Assembly: GCA_012934845.2 (NCBI GenBank)
Contig: WNNJ02002210.1
Span: 1-64,000, forward strand
Origin: Pomphorhynchus laevis
Taxonomy: Eukaryota; Acanthocephala; Palaeacanthocephala; Echinorhynchida; Pomphorhynchidae
Direction: 5' to 3'
Length of the DNA stretch: 64,000 bases
Each line of letters begins with the position of its first letter. Positions within the stretch are counted from its first letter, which is position 1. Under the pieces are notes generated by a model that had not been told where the DNA came from, ran no database searches, and saw only the letters and a program-made list of their open reading frames with translations. Shown here piece by piece: positions 34,714 through 46,164 of this stretch. Both the position numbers and the translations under genes were made by a program.

Positions 34714-35215
34714 TTCACATGGGAGGTAATAGTAGCCTAATTATAGCTGAATTATTTGTAAGCTTTATTTAATATGAATTCGTTCGTAACTGTTTAAAAA
34801 ATAAATCTAAATTATATGAATACATGAAATATATGTTTCGATACATTGATGATATATGTGTATTTAATTCTAGCAGCTGTTATTCAATAAGCGAACATAA
34901 TTATCCAAGTAGCCTCATTCTTAATAAAAGCAATATTAACGATAAAGAAGGTGTATATCTTGATATGAGCATTAAATTAACATTAGCTAAAACTACTATT
35001 AATTTATATCGTAAAGATGACATTTAAATTTACAAGAAACATATTTTTGCATGAGCATTCATGCATACTATATAATATAAAATATAATACATTAAATAAT
35101 GAAATTTTAAGAATTGCAACAATATGTAATGATATTGGCTTTCTTCAAAATCATTTAAATAATTTAATAGATACTTATTTTCAACTAGGTTACTATAAAA
35201 ATAACATCAAGCAGA
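34714..35215 (+). mobile_element. Penelope-like retroelement, RT fragment
   Basis: The frame reads M-G-G-N-S-S-L-I-I-A-E-L-F, then R-Y-I-D-D-I-C-V-F-N, Y-P-S-S-L-I-L-N-K-S-N and Y-L-D-M-S-I. Another frame continues with E-I-L-R-I-A-T-I-C-N-D and L-I-D-T-Y-F-Q-L-G-Y. This order (P-M-G-G-x-x-S, Y-I-D-D, Y-P-x-x-L-x-L-N-K, Y-L-D, then an R-x-A-x-I-C-N block) is what I know from Penelope-like RTs. Only the second half of RT is present and the frame is broken. The tail segment is duplicated downstream. Confidence 0.65.
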
Positions 35216-35450
35216 AAATAGTAAAATATATGTTATATGTTATATGTTATATGTTATAACATATAACATATATGTTATATGTTATATGACATGTTATATG
35301 AACTTATATGTTATAACATATTTAAATTTACAAGAAACATATTTTTGCATGAGCATTTATGCATGCCATATAATATAAAATATAATACATTAAATAATGA
35401 AATTTTAAGAATTGCAACAATATGTAATGATATTGGCTTTCTTCAAAAAA
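35027..35450 (+). repeat. Direct duplication of about 128 bp with palindromic spacer
   Basis: The segment aaatttacaagaaacatatt... to ...ggctttcttcaaaa is present at 35,027-35,153 and again at 35,321-35,447 with few changes. The spacer holds gttatat repeats (35,228-35,315) that fold on themselves. Confidence 0.85.
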
Positions 35451-35489
35451 ATATTCATAAAAATATTTAAATATAATAAATTAATATTA

Positions 35490-36340
35490 TTATTGAGTAC
35501 AAGACAGCCGCAAATGACTGTTCTGTCCGTTCACCGTTGATATTAATAAAAAATGAAGTGTAAAATGTAGTCAGCCGAATGGGTATTTCAATAGATCGAG
35601 CTATCACGAATCCACTTCCTCACTTGAAGTTTGACATGTGAACAGCTAGAGTCAAACAATTTTATCATGTAGTGCATTCCAAGAGTTGATTACACGATAA
35701 GAGTGTCTCATTATTCGAGGATTTTTACCACGGGGAAATTTATAAAGGGTTAGGCGATGTCCACGACAATTTGTAGTTCTGAACTTTATAACATTTATGG
35801 AATATCCTTCAAAGGATTTGACAACTGCCTACATTGCCAGGAAATCAAGATGCAGTAGTATTTGTCTCATTGAACACAAACCTAGCAAGGATAACCTGTC
35901 TTCATGCGGATACGAATTATGAAAGCAAATTTGATACCCACGACGAACCACTGATTTAAGATCAGTAATTTCTTTTTTAGTACATGGAAAAACAGCTTGA
36001 ATGCAATATTCAAGATGTGGACGAACCAAAGAACTAAACGAATTTTGAAGACAAAAGGTTTTACAGTATAAGGCTCGAACTGCTTTACCGCGATCAAAGT
36101 CAGTATTCAAACGTGCTTTTAGTGTCCTGTGTATTATTACACCTAAATCCTTTTGTTCCGACACAATAGTAAGTATCTGTTCTCCAATGTGATAATTATG
36201 ATTGCTCTCAACACTATCTAACCTCATACATACTCATTTACTTATATTTAACTTCATCTGCGTTGCTTCACTATATTCATAAATGCGGTCAATGTCGTTC
36301 TGCAACAGTTTAACATCCAGTTTACTATCTCTAGTGCAAT
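35490..36340 (-). mobile_element. CR1/Jockey-like LINE, 3' end (same family as 28.4-29.6 kb)
   Basis: The minus strand reads K-D-L-G-V-I-I-H-R-T-L-K, H-L-E-Y-C-I-Q-A-V-F-P-C-T-K-K and E-D-R-L-S-L-L-G-L-C-S-M-R-Q, each matching the plus-strand copy at 28.4 kb. It ends in the same 3' tail (tattattgagtacaag near 35,490). It is 5' truncated near 36,340, where an L2-like element begins. The frame is broken in the thumb region. Confidence 0.8.
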
Positions 36341-36344
36341 TTAT

Positions 36345-38132
36345 TTTTTACGTTGCAAATGCGTCCCGGCGGACGCTTACATGACCACAAAAATCTAAAT
36401 CATGTGTGGAGGAGGTGGGTGCGAAGGCGGTATTTGAATGTAATAAAGGAGGGAGTGGGGCGGACGTCGAGTGGGAGCTGATTCAAGGCGAGTGGGGCGG
36501 CGACGAAGAATGATCGGATATTGTAGTTGTTTTAGTAATAGAAACGTAGATTAAGAGGGAATTACAGGAACGCAGTGATAGAGAGAGGTGGAACGAGTAT
36601 CGTCTAAGAAAGGGATGTTGATGAACAATGGGGATCCGACAGCGATGAGACGAAAAATTACGAGAAGAAGGCGGAGTTGTATTCGGATGTGGATGGTGGG
36701 TCAAGAGAGTTGAGCAAGATATGCGGATGTGTGGTCAAAGCGACGGAGACGTAGGAGCACTTGAACGGCGGAGTTGATGATTTGTTGTAGGGTAGGTAGA
36801 TGAATTTTGGAGAATTGGCGAAAAGGCTGAGGCAGAAATCGATTTTAAGGAAAAGAAACACGAACGGAAATCGATAGGGTGGATACGGCGAATGTCACGG
36901 AGAATTAAGTTAGACGAGCGGACCTTTTCACGGACGAAGGGTTTACGGGAAAGGTGATCATCGAAATGGAATCCCAAGAAAGTGAGATTGTGGACTATGG
37001 GGAAGATTGATGAGGCAAAAGATACAGGGGAGGAGATATGTTAGGTTGACGGGGGAGGATCCACATTATTTTGGACATGTCTTGTTTAAAACGAGACGAA
37101 GATGGGAGAGACGTTTGTAGATAGAAGAAAGACAGTTAGAGGCAGAAATTGTGATTAATGAATGCGATGGGGTGCATGAGCATATATGAGGATGTCGCCG
37201 GCGTATTGCATGACGTTATAGGTAAGGTTTGGTAGACGGAAAGAGATCGATAAGTAGAAGAGAGAAAAGCAGGGTTTCTAGTACTGAACCTCGTGAGACC
37301 CCCCAGACTATAAGGATGGGAGGAGAGTATGATTAATTTAGACAGATTCGAAAAGAACAGTCGGGTAGATATAAGGCAAACTATGCTACGGAGAGGAAGA
37401 AAAGCCGTAATCATAACGAATTAAAAATGTGGATAGAATTGTCGACGATGTCAAAGGCGGAGGAGAGTTTGAGGGATACGATAACACTATATAGAGCCTT
37501 GTCACGAGAAATGAGTAGATTGTTGTAAACTTTCATGCAGGCGATTTCTGTGGAGTGATTAGAGCGGAAAGCGATTTGGAAAGGTGGGTACAGATTGGAT
37601 GAGGAGAGATAAGCGTTGATCTGTATTAAGATGAGGCGTTCTAAGAGCTTAGAAATAGTAGGGAGTAGAGAAATGGGGTGATAGCCTGAAGGAAGGGAGG
37701 TGTAGAGCGATCGTTTATTTAGTAGGAGACGAACGATTGCGGATTTCCTGTGTGACGGGAATATACGACTGCGAACGAACGACTTAAACAAGGTTGTGAG
37801 AAACGGGGATATCGATGAGCATATGGATTTAAATATTTGGGAAGGTTGGGGATCGGCAGATGAGGTTTTGCTGGGCAAGGGCATGAGAACAGATGAGACT
37901 TCGGAAGGTGAGCCAGGGAGAAGATGAAAGAGTTCCGGGAGGGTGAGGCGAGTAGCAGTGAGATAGAATGGAGACGGGGATTGATATAGCAACGTGGATG
38001 CTTTAATATGAAGAAATGACGAATAATCATGAGGATTTATGGTGCAATACGAAGTGTTTAAGGAAAGGATTGAGTTTAAAGTATGCCATAAAGACTTAAC
38101 GTTTTATGAAGTGTTGATTTTATGCTGCCAGA
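36345..38132 (-). mobile_element. L2-like LINE copy K, 5' truncated
   Basis: The 3' end at 36,345 has the family tail and the hairpin gcgtcccggcggacgc (36,361-36,376). On the minus strand the C-terminal block, the R-S-S-N-L-I-L-R-D block (36,910) and F-Q-I-A-F-R-S-N-H-S-T-E-I (37,560) are present. The Y-A-D-D region near 37,200 has decayed to P-A-T-S-S-Y. It reaches upstream to the linker before RT. There are many frame breaks. At 38,132 it joins the RT of a second L2-like copy in the same orientation. Confidence 0.85.
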
Positions 38133-41060
38133 AGGATGCCATAAGCGTATTGCATGACGTTAAAGGAAAAAGGTTTGATAAAAGGATAGTGACGCCAAGC
38201 AGAAGAGAGAAAAGCAGGGGGCCTAGAACTGAACCTTGTGGGACCTCGCAAAATATAGGGATGGGAGGGAGGATGATAAATTAGAACAGACGCGAAAGGA
38301 ACGGTCGGATAGATATGAGGCAAACCATGCTACGGAGGAAGAAGAAAAGGCGTAATCATAACGAAGGTGAGAAAGGAGGACGGAGTGGTCGACAATGTCC
38401 AAGGCGGAGGATAGGTCGAGTGAGATGAGAACACTATATAGAGCCTTGTCTCGAGAGATTAGTAAGTCGTTGAAAACTTTCATGCAGGCGATTTCTGTGG
38501 AGTTATTAGAGCGGAAAGCGGTTCGGAAGGGTGGGTATAGATTGGATGAGGAGAGATAAGCGTTGATTTGTATTAAGATGAGGCGTTCTAAGAGCTTTGA
38601 AAGAGTAGGGAATTGTGAAATGGGGCGATTGCTAGAAGGAAGGGAGGGGTCGAGCGATTGTTTCTTAAGGAGGGGACGAACGATTGCGGATTTCCAGTGT
38701 GAAGTGAAGATACGACTGCGGATGGACGAGTTAAACAAGGTTGTGAGAAATGGGGATATCGATGAGCATATAGATTTTAATATGTGGGTAGGCAGGGGAT
38801 CGGCAGGTGAGGTTTTGTTGGGCAAGGACATGAGGACAGATGATACTTCTGTAGGTGATACAGGGAGAAGATGAAAGAGTTCCGGAAGGATGAGAGTAGA
38901 CTGGGCAGAGTGGGATAGGATGGAGACCGGGGTGTGAGAGAGCAACGTGGATACTTTAGTCTGGAGAAATGACGAATAATCATTGGCATTGATGTTGCAC
39001 GGCGAAGAGGAGCGAGCAAGGATTGAGTTAAAAGTATGCCAGAGAGTCTTAGAGTTGAATGAAGTGATGATTTTATGCTGCCAAAATGAGTTGCATTTGG
39101 TACGTAGTAGGTGGAGATGTGACCGGCGAAGAGCAATATAGGAATCGCGGAAAGACGGAGTAATCGAGCGGAAATCATGTCTGAGAGAGCCGTGATAGAC
39201 TCTCAAAGCATGACGGAGTCAATGCATTGACAGTAGGCACTGGATGTCAAACCATAGGGTACGGTGCAAGCGATGGTGTGTGAGGCTTGAATGGCAAGAG
39301 AAGATCGAGAATGGATGTGAGTTTAGAGTCAAAAGAAAGGCAAGATCGTGAGGAGAGGAATATGTTATTGTTGGATAGGATAATTACAATGATATTATTA
39401 TCATTACAATGATAATATCTATTATTGTAATGATAGATACGATTTGAGTAAGGCAGAGCGGAGAAGGGAAAGGTCAGGATTTTTTTAAGGGCGACGTAGG
39501 ATTTTAGGTGTGTGAGGAGGGGTGTGGTTGTGGGTGAGATCTGGAGTGAGGAGAAAGTGATCGGATAGACCAGTATCGAAGATGGACAGTGATGTTTAGG
39601 CAGCAAAATGATCGGAGACAGCGATAAGGTCGAGTGCCCCACCAAGGATATGTGTGGGGGCAGTGGAGATTGGTTTGTAGTTTTAGTTTGATAGAATGTT
39701 GATGAACTGAATGGACTCGATAGAAGTGGGCGGTCGAGGCGGATGTTGAAGTCGCCAAGAATGATTGAAGGCATTGAGGACAGATAACAGTGAGACAGAA
39801 GGTCAGCGAGTTCGGTAAAAAAAAGCATGTAGGAGCTGATGAACCAGGAAGATATACAATGGCGAGATCCAGAGTTATCGAGCACGAAGAACGACAAGTG
39901 AGCCATTTAAAAGAGCAAGGACTGAAAGGGGGAATGATGTTGCGTAGAGATGTGGGGTCATGGGCGAATGCGACAATGCCGCATTGACTAGAGAATTTAG
40001 AATGGGATGAGCTGAGGTGTCGGACGGATTCTACTAGTGAGCAACGGTAGATAGCAGACAGCGAGTGGAGAGGTCGTTGGAATCTGAGTGCCATGATTCG
40101 GTGAGGCAGAAGATATCGATGGATTGCTTGGTGAATTGGTTGATGATAAGATCGGATTTTTTGAGAATATAGCTAGTGTTGAGGAGGCCGAGGCGGAAAC
40201 CGTGTGGTGGTTAAAGTGGCTTGCGAAGAAAACAGATAGTGAAGATAGAGCACCATCGGATTCTGTGGGGGTGTTGATAACTTGAAAATTTTCGACGATG
40301 ATTCAGATGGCGATAGATGTTTCGCCGTTTTTCTCGCGACGGCGTTTTTCGATGCAGGCAAAACAGAGTTGAGTAATTTCGGAAGGGGTGCCATCGTGAA
40401 AAATTTGGGTGGTTGAAGATGACATGAGTTTAAATCGTTGAGAGAGGACAGAGTAGGCGTGATAGCGATGGTTGAAAACAATTTTTAGTAGAGGGGGCTG
40501 AGAAGGATTAGATTGAGAGGATTTGTTTAGGCGGATAAATGCGACAGGAAAAATGTCCTTGAAAAAATATGGTTTATCCGCAGGAACAAGAGACGAGAGG
40601 ACACGAGAAGGAAAGCGTTTTCGAAAAAGAGAACGAGTGGCGTGAGTAGGTGAGATCACGAAAGAATAGCTGGCAGTTGATGATATGGAAATAGTAGATT
40701 TGACGACGGGAGACATGAAGGATAATGATAATAAAGTGGGTAGCAAGCGATGTGAGGAAATGTTATGAGTTATATGACCGTGAAAGTTTGTGGAGGTCAT
40801 TTTGATTGATGGATGTAAGTTATTGAGAAACGATACAGCAGGGACAAAACGCGGTGTCGAGGAGTGAAGATGACATGGGAAGTGTATATGGTGGCAGGGT
40901 CGGTGGTGAAGTAAGGATATCGGAAACGACGGGGATATAGACAGCAATCTCATGCGATTGCTGTCTATACGCTGCAGTCGTGTGTCGAGCACTGTACTTG
41001 CAGTTGTGCATAGTTGGTGTCGGTCGTTGCTGTTTTCTCACGTTTTCCTATTAACGTCCT
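38133..41060 (-). mobile_element. L2-like LINE copy L, 3' truncated
   Basis: This copy begins at its downstream side inside RT, just before Y-A-D-D (38,140), and runs upstream through a 327-codon open RT part (39,206-38,223), EN (about 40,150-39,500) and ORF1 to its start M-R-K-Q-Q-R at 41,041. The catalytic Y-A-D-D region is largely lost. A hairpin-forming insertion of attacaatgat units interrupts 39,375-39,430. An internal deletion removes the ORF1 zinc finger. Several frameshifts separate the pieces. Confidence 0.85.
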
Positions 41061-41081
41061 TCTGTGTTGATTTGTTAAATT

Positions 41082-42236
41082 TCTTACTGCAACTGATCGG
41101 CGAGCGCATCGAGACCATCTGCAACTTTTTCTTGAACAAATTTATACGTAATAGTAAGTCATTTAAAAATGTAATAAGAAGAAGTTACACTGATAGATTC
41201 CACATTTTACATATCTGTAGTGAAAACGTGGTTTCTAACTCCGTAGAAACGTCGTTATATGAATTCCTAAATCTAATAGCAAATGGTACAAGGAACACGA
41301 AAGTGAGATAACAAATTAGTTAGACATGAGCGCAAAACTCAATCGAATGCCTTTGAAACATTTTAAAAGATAACTTCGACGTATTTACCTGAGCCAGTTG
41401 CCTCAGTCCATAATTCACGGGCTGACAACTAATTGATAAGACACGACTGCTTGGAAAGAAAACCGTGCAGTGAATTTTAATAACACAGTGTTCATCTAAA
41501 TGATGCAAAATTTCACGGGCAATCAATCTTTCCAGAACTTTACATGGAATTTGAAAGGCTTATAGGTATATAGTCTGAGCAAGATGACGGTATCGGTTTC
41601 TTGGGAATTGGGACAATAATTGCAGGCTTCCACAAATTCGGAACCCAGGAGTTTGAAATACTGTATTGAAAGAGCTTGATAAGAAATGGAGCAATACATG
41701 AAGACAGAGTTTTTAGAAGGAACGGAGAAATGCCATCCGGGCACGTTGAGCTATGTGCGTCGAGATTTCTTAAGCACGTCTCAACTTCACTGGAATATAT
41801 TTTAGAAATTGTTGAAGTTGTGCAATAGCTCCTAATCTCCAAATAATAGCAGTTTTCACATAATCATCATACGGAAGAGAAAAGCCCGAAGCCAGAGCTT
41901 CAGCAATTTCAACTTTATTAGTCACTTCACTGTATTAATAGAATTAAACACCCTTCACTGTATTAATAGAATTAATTAGAGAAGGAATAGTTCTATTGCG
42001 GCGAACATATACCCAAAACTGTTTAGGGTGTTCATAAGCCTGAATGGTAATAACTGCTGCGAACTCATTCCGCTTTCTTAGTTTTAGTCTTGTACAAAAG
42101 TTTCGTAGTAGTCTATAACGACGAATTATATCCAAATTTGAACGTGACATGCGCCAAAGTGATTACGAGTTTTCAAATTAAGCTTTACATCTTTATCAAA
42201 CCAAGCGGGAAATTTCGGTTGTGAATAAATTGATAG
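41082..42236 (-). mobile_element. CR1/Jockey-like LINE, linker and RT start (inverted copy of 22.76-24.09 kb)
   Basis: Read on the minus strand this matches 22,760-24,093 almost throughout, including the linker block R-R-Y-R-L and F-W-V-Y-V-R-R-N. It has one unit instead of two of the 178-bp repeat. Here the RT start is better kept, with S-E-V-E-T-C-L-R-N-L-D, C-P-D-G-I-S-P-F-L-L-K and A-I-I-V-P-I-P-K-K. Both copies end at the same point (ttgcagtaag). Confidence 0.85.
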
Positions 42237-42775
42237 AATTAAAATAATTAAATCATGCGATCATTGACTTAGGATAGATCCAAGTTCGATATGCTGGGAA
42301 ACGGGTCACCTCAGAGTCCTTAAGAACTGGACCATACTTGCAGTGTATATAACGAATTACGACAACCGACCTTATCTGAGCTTAATCGATTGTGGACCGA
42401 GTCGCTTCTCCGTTCGGAAGCAATTGTCGAACGAATCGAGCGAATTCGCAGCAAACGCCATAGAGTATATAACGCCTTGACATTCAGATCACAAATGTTC
42501 ACAAAAGTGTGTAAGAAATTCGGAGTAGATATTTGGTATACATGTGAATATCGTCTACAAGGGAATAGAATTGTTGAGAGATTACATCGGCATGTTATGC
42601 GTACTGTAAGTCGACATCCATTATGATCGAAGAAGCTGTTTATTGGCATAATGTATCACCAACAGACTTGACAGTTTCACCTAGCTCCCTAGTAGATCAA
42701 ATTTATTCATACGAATTCGACTTCCTGTGTCCGTTAAACAACACGATAAGGAATCGTGTTGTTAAAGAATTGTGG
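42237..42775 (+). mobile_element. Ty3/gypsy-like LTR element, integrase fragment
   Basis: This is an inverted second copy of about 24,960-25,430 of the LTR retrotransposon, on the plus strand here. It has the integrase piece ending in R-L-H-R-H-V-M-R and E-A-V-Y-W-H-N-V-S-P. It is a broken fossil fragment with no terminal repeats. It directly abuts the inverted LINE copy, whereas at 22.8-25.4 kb the two lie in the opposite order. Confidence 0.75.
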
Positions 42776-42927
42776 CCATGTGATGATCCAGAAATGCGAT
42801 TTTTCTCTATCGACGAACCTGTGATCAACATATCTAACGACTCTACTGATAGATCAGTAGAGTTGTTGGATATGTTGATCACAGGTTCGTCGTTAGAGAA
42901 AAATCGCATTTCTTGATCATCACATGG
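42776..42927. repeat. Long inverted repeat (fold-back)
   Basis: Two arms of about 76 bp, with about four mismatches, face each other with almost no spacer around 42,852. The inner part is ctctactgat/atcagtagag. A smaller hairpin, aacaacacga/tcgtgttgtt, lies just upstream at 42,737-42,763. Confidence 0.9.
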
Positions 42928-42949
42928 TCCCAATTCCTTCTCCAGAAGA

Positions 42950-45757
42950 GGTCGCCCAATATCGTCCAAGCTCTTAAGTATTGCTTTCGCGTTACCTTGG
43001 ATGAGGGCTATTGAAGCTCGTTGAAACAACTGTGATATCGCCCTTGAGTATGGAATACCGTTCCGCTGTGACATGGACCGGGATATATTCCGAATCAGTT
43101 TCCCAGTGCTGTTCCACCCTCCGTAGGTTTCGATCACTGCTCCCGCGAAGCTATAACCGCTATCCTCCATCTTGCGCCTATATTACCTATCTTTAACGGA
43201 TACCGCATATTTGTTGGCTGCATATGCGGGGATGCGTGCTGCCATTTTGACAACTGAATTATACTGTGGATTCGTCACCGCAAAATCTACAGCTTGTGGG
43301 GATCGCCATAAAAGAGAATGTCCGCTGGCCTTTCGCGTAAGTTTCTGATAAGATGAGATACTTCGCGGGCTACTCTCATACCAGCAGAGGTGCAGTTTGG
43401 AATATGGTGTCCCGAATACCGTCATGTCGGATGTCAGGAAATCCACCGAATTGACAATTAGAGCGTGGTAACCGTACTTATATGCAGGTCTTAGGCAACG
43501 TCTACATCGGTAATCATCACAGTGAAATGGCAAGCCTAACCAAAGGCGTAGTAAAGCAAATAATTCATTTGGGGCCAAGCACATACCAGTTATCTTGTTG
43601 GGTACTGCCTGCAACCACGAACATGCGTGTGGACACGATACTGCCAAAAGTCTTGACGCATTAAAGGAGTCTGATTCTATTATAAGAGTTTCTCTGGTTC
43701 GGTCATTGATGAATTTCGAAAGATTAGCTTGTCTACTGCGCAGCTTATCCACATTGTCGTCTGGAGGTACTTGAATAGATGCCAAGGCGTACGTAACCAG
43801 GAAATGAGTTAGGATCAAGCGACAAACGATCCGCGACCATATACACTCCGGCAACGAAATCCGGTCCAGAGTGCTGCTTACAACTGCGTAAACCCACTCC
43901 CCCAATTTCAGGGGTAAGCAGGCTTGTTGCATGACTTGAAGTTAGTTTGGACTGCTGTAATTGCGATAAACGCATCCCTGATCGAACTATCGAACAATCG
44001 AAAAAACTCTTCGGCAAAAATCGGATCAACTGTGCGCATGATATGATTGACGCGGCTGGAGGACTAACATGAGCGCAATAAGGTAAAGGCGATTTGCGGG
44101 TCTGGCAACAATTCCAGCCTTTCTAGATCGCGCTGAAGTGGTGGAAGAATATTTTCAATTAGAAAATGGGAGCAAAGCTCTTCCGACCCCACTGGAACCC
44201 CGAGAAGAGAGAAACCGCCAGTTGAATTTATGTTTGACACGCATGGACATATTTCCTTGATTGTAGTTGTCGACTCCGCGAACCCAATAACTTCAGTCTT
44301 CTTCCAGTTAACTGTCATTCCAATGTCAGAAAAAGCCGTTGAAATGAAGAGGAGAAATTCAGATACATAAGCTGTAGTACCCGCCACGATTCCATCGTCA
44401 AAGTACCATTGATTGTAGAATATACCATTGACACCACGAATAGAAACTATTATGGATTGTATTGAGGCAAAATAGAAAAGGTCCAGGGAAATCACCCTGT
44501 TGAACACCGCACGCCGATTGAAGAGGTTCCAATTGACCGAACCGTAGACAGGAATTCTGGCAGTGACACAAACGAACCCAATTTGAGATTTCAGGGTAAT
44601 ATTTGTCTAGAACATTAATGATAGACACGCGATTAATGTTGTTGAGTGCGTTTTTTTGATCTAGTTTTACCCAAACCCAGTCTTTATCTTTCCGATAAAG
44701 ATTTTCTAACCGTCTAACCTGTTGCAAGATCTGATCCATACCGTTTGGGGAAGCAACTCTAAGCTGGTGAGGAAGAAGAGTATCTGCAAAACGCTGCCGG
44801 AGCTTAATGCATACACATTTCGAACATAAGCGGCGCAAAGTTTCTCCTACGGCGATGGGACGAATCCCTCCATCTGGCTTTTCTAGTGCTAAAAGATTAG
44901 CACTCGCTACGAACTGTTCGACATCAACAGGTACCAGTCTAGCGACCATGTGGTTAACTAGAAAGGTGAGCTTATTTAGTAAGACACCGTGATCAACTGA
45001 CATCATATCACGAAGATGTTCTGGGCGCAATACCAGACATCCAGGCGACGTTGCGGGGGGAAATGAAAGAATAGCTGTCTCAACGGTATCCGAATCCACT
45101 GACAAAGACAAACAAATAGGCGGAGAATGTACCTGTTGATGAACACGGCCGTTGGGATGCAATGGCATTAATGCCTCTAGCGTAACATTAGATGTTTCAC
45201 ATATCCCATCTGAGGTGAGTCGTCGCATGGTTTTCCTGTAGTTTCCGCCCTCTTACAAGTTCGATAACCTCTGTGCAAAGGCGATTGACGGATGAAGAGT
45301 TTCGAGAATATGGGGATTTACTCTGATTCTGCAGATCACTCAAACACTCATTCACCTTTCCATCAGCAAACCATTCTAGTCGTTAGTTAATTCTAGATCC
45401 GATGTGAGCTCGACCCTTAATCTGTCCTGTTGATGAGCACAGGCATAATTTGGGGAAGCATAGCAGAAGCGCCCAATCGTAAACAGTCCGTGAGCAGAGG
45501 GCTCTGTCGATCATACCAGACAACAACTCAGAGGCTTGGCGTCTTAAGTTCCAAGGTATTTGCTTGATTGTGGTAGTGGGCATTTGTCAAACTTTACGCA
45601 GAAGAACGGTTGGATCCATGACGTCATTGTCGCCACTGTGAATATTGGTCGAATACACAGAGTTGTTCTCAACTGTCGTTAGACTAGGTAGAGTAGAGGG
45701 CAATGGGGTTGATGACGTGGTAGCAGTCAGAAGCTGTCCGGAACCCAAGCAACGCAT
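42950..45757 (-). mobile_element. RLE-type (R2-superfamily-like) non-LTR element, longest copy
   Basis: The minus strand carries an N-terminal block beginning M-R-C-L-G-S-G at 45,757. RT follows with G-G-I-R-P-I-A-V-G-E-T-L-R-R-L (44,870), D-Q-K-N-A-L-N-N-I-N-R (44,655), C-G-V-Q-Q-G-D (44,510) and W-Y-F-D-D-G-I-V-A-G (44,400). Then come a thumb block G-F-S-L-L-G-V-P-V-G, a Cys/His cluster C-R-R-C...Y-H (43,500) and a C-terminal block with F-A-V-T-N, G-G-W-N-S-T-G and I-Q-G-N-A-K-A-I-L. This order resembles non-LTR elements with a restriction-like endonuclease after RT. Several shifts and stops are present, including a TAA shared with the array copies, so it is dead. The clade is uncertain. 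Confidence 0.7.
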
Positions 45758-45774
45758 ATCAATTAAACCGTCTA

Positions 45775-45860
45775 TCTACAATCCAGTCTATATTTGAAAA
45801 GTTAAAATCACCGGGTAATATAAATATTAGTTTTCGAGACCGAAAACTAATCTACAAAAG
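45775..45860 (-). pseudogene. LINE APE-endonuclease scrap between tRNA and RLE-type element
   Basis: The minus strand reads L-P-G-D-F-N-F-S-N-I-D-W, the G-D-F-N-x-x-x-I-D-W motif of CR1/Jockey-like endonucleases. The RLE-type element starts about 20 bp further on. The same scrap occurs in every unit of the 52-58 kb array. Confidence 0.6.
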
Positions 45861-46017
45861 CTAATTTACGAACACGAAAAGTAAGTATATTAAGTTACAA
45901 TTCTCATTTGTTTGAACTTAAGTCAATTTGACCTTAAGTTCAGATAAGGAATTTAAAATTTGATATGTTTGAAAATTCTTAATAAATAGTTGATTTTATT
46001 ATTTAAAAACCTTACAA

Positions 46018-46089
46018 TTCCCACACCGGGAATCGAACCCGGGCCGCCGGCGTGAAAGGCCGGAATCCTAACCACTAGACCATATGGGA
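46018..46089 (-). tRNA. tRNA-Glu (UUC)
   Basis: A 72-nt gene with a full cloverleaf. The acceptor stem tcccata/tgtggga has one G-T pair, the anticodon loop is ctttcac (anticodon TTC), and the T arm is ccggg-ttcgatt-cccgg. Box A and box B are intact and a T5 run follows within 15 bp. It is identical to the six plus-strand copies. Confidence 0.95.
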
Positions 46090-46164
46090 TGCTAAACGAT
46101 AACTAAGGTATAAAAAATATATAATATATAAAGTATATCTTAATATAAAGATATTAAGTTAGTA

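Noticed and set aside
42623-43170. Frames reading through both arms of the 42.8 kb palindrome
   Set aside because: The inverted repeat creates mirrored open frames. Only the outer parts match known elements.
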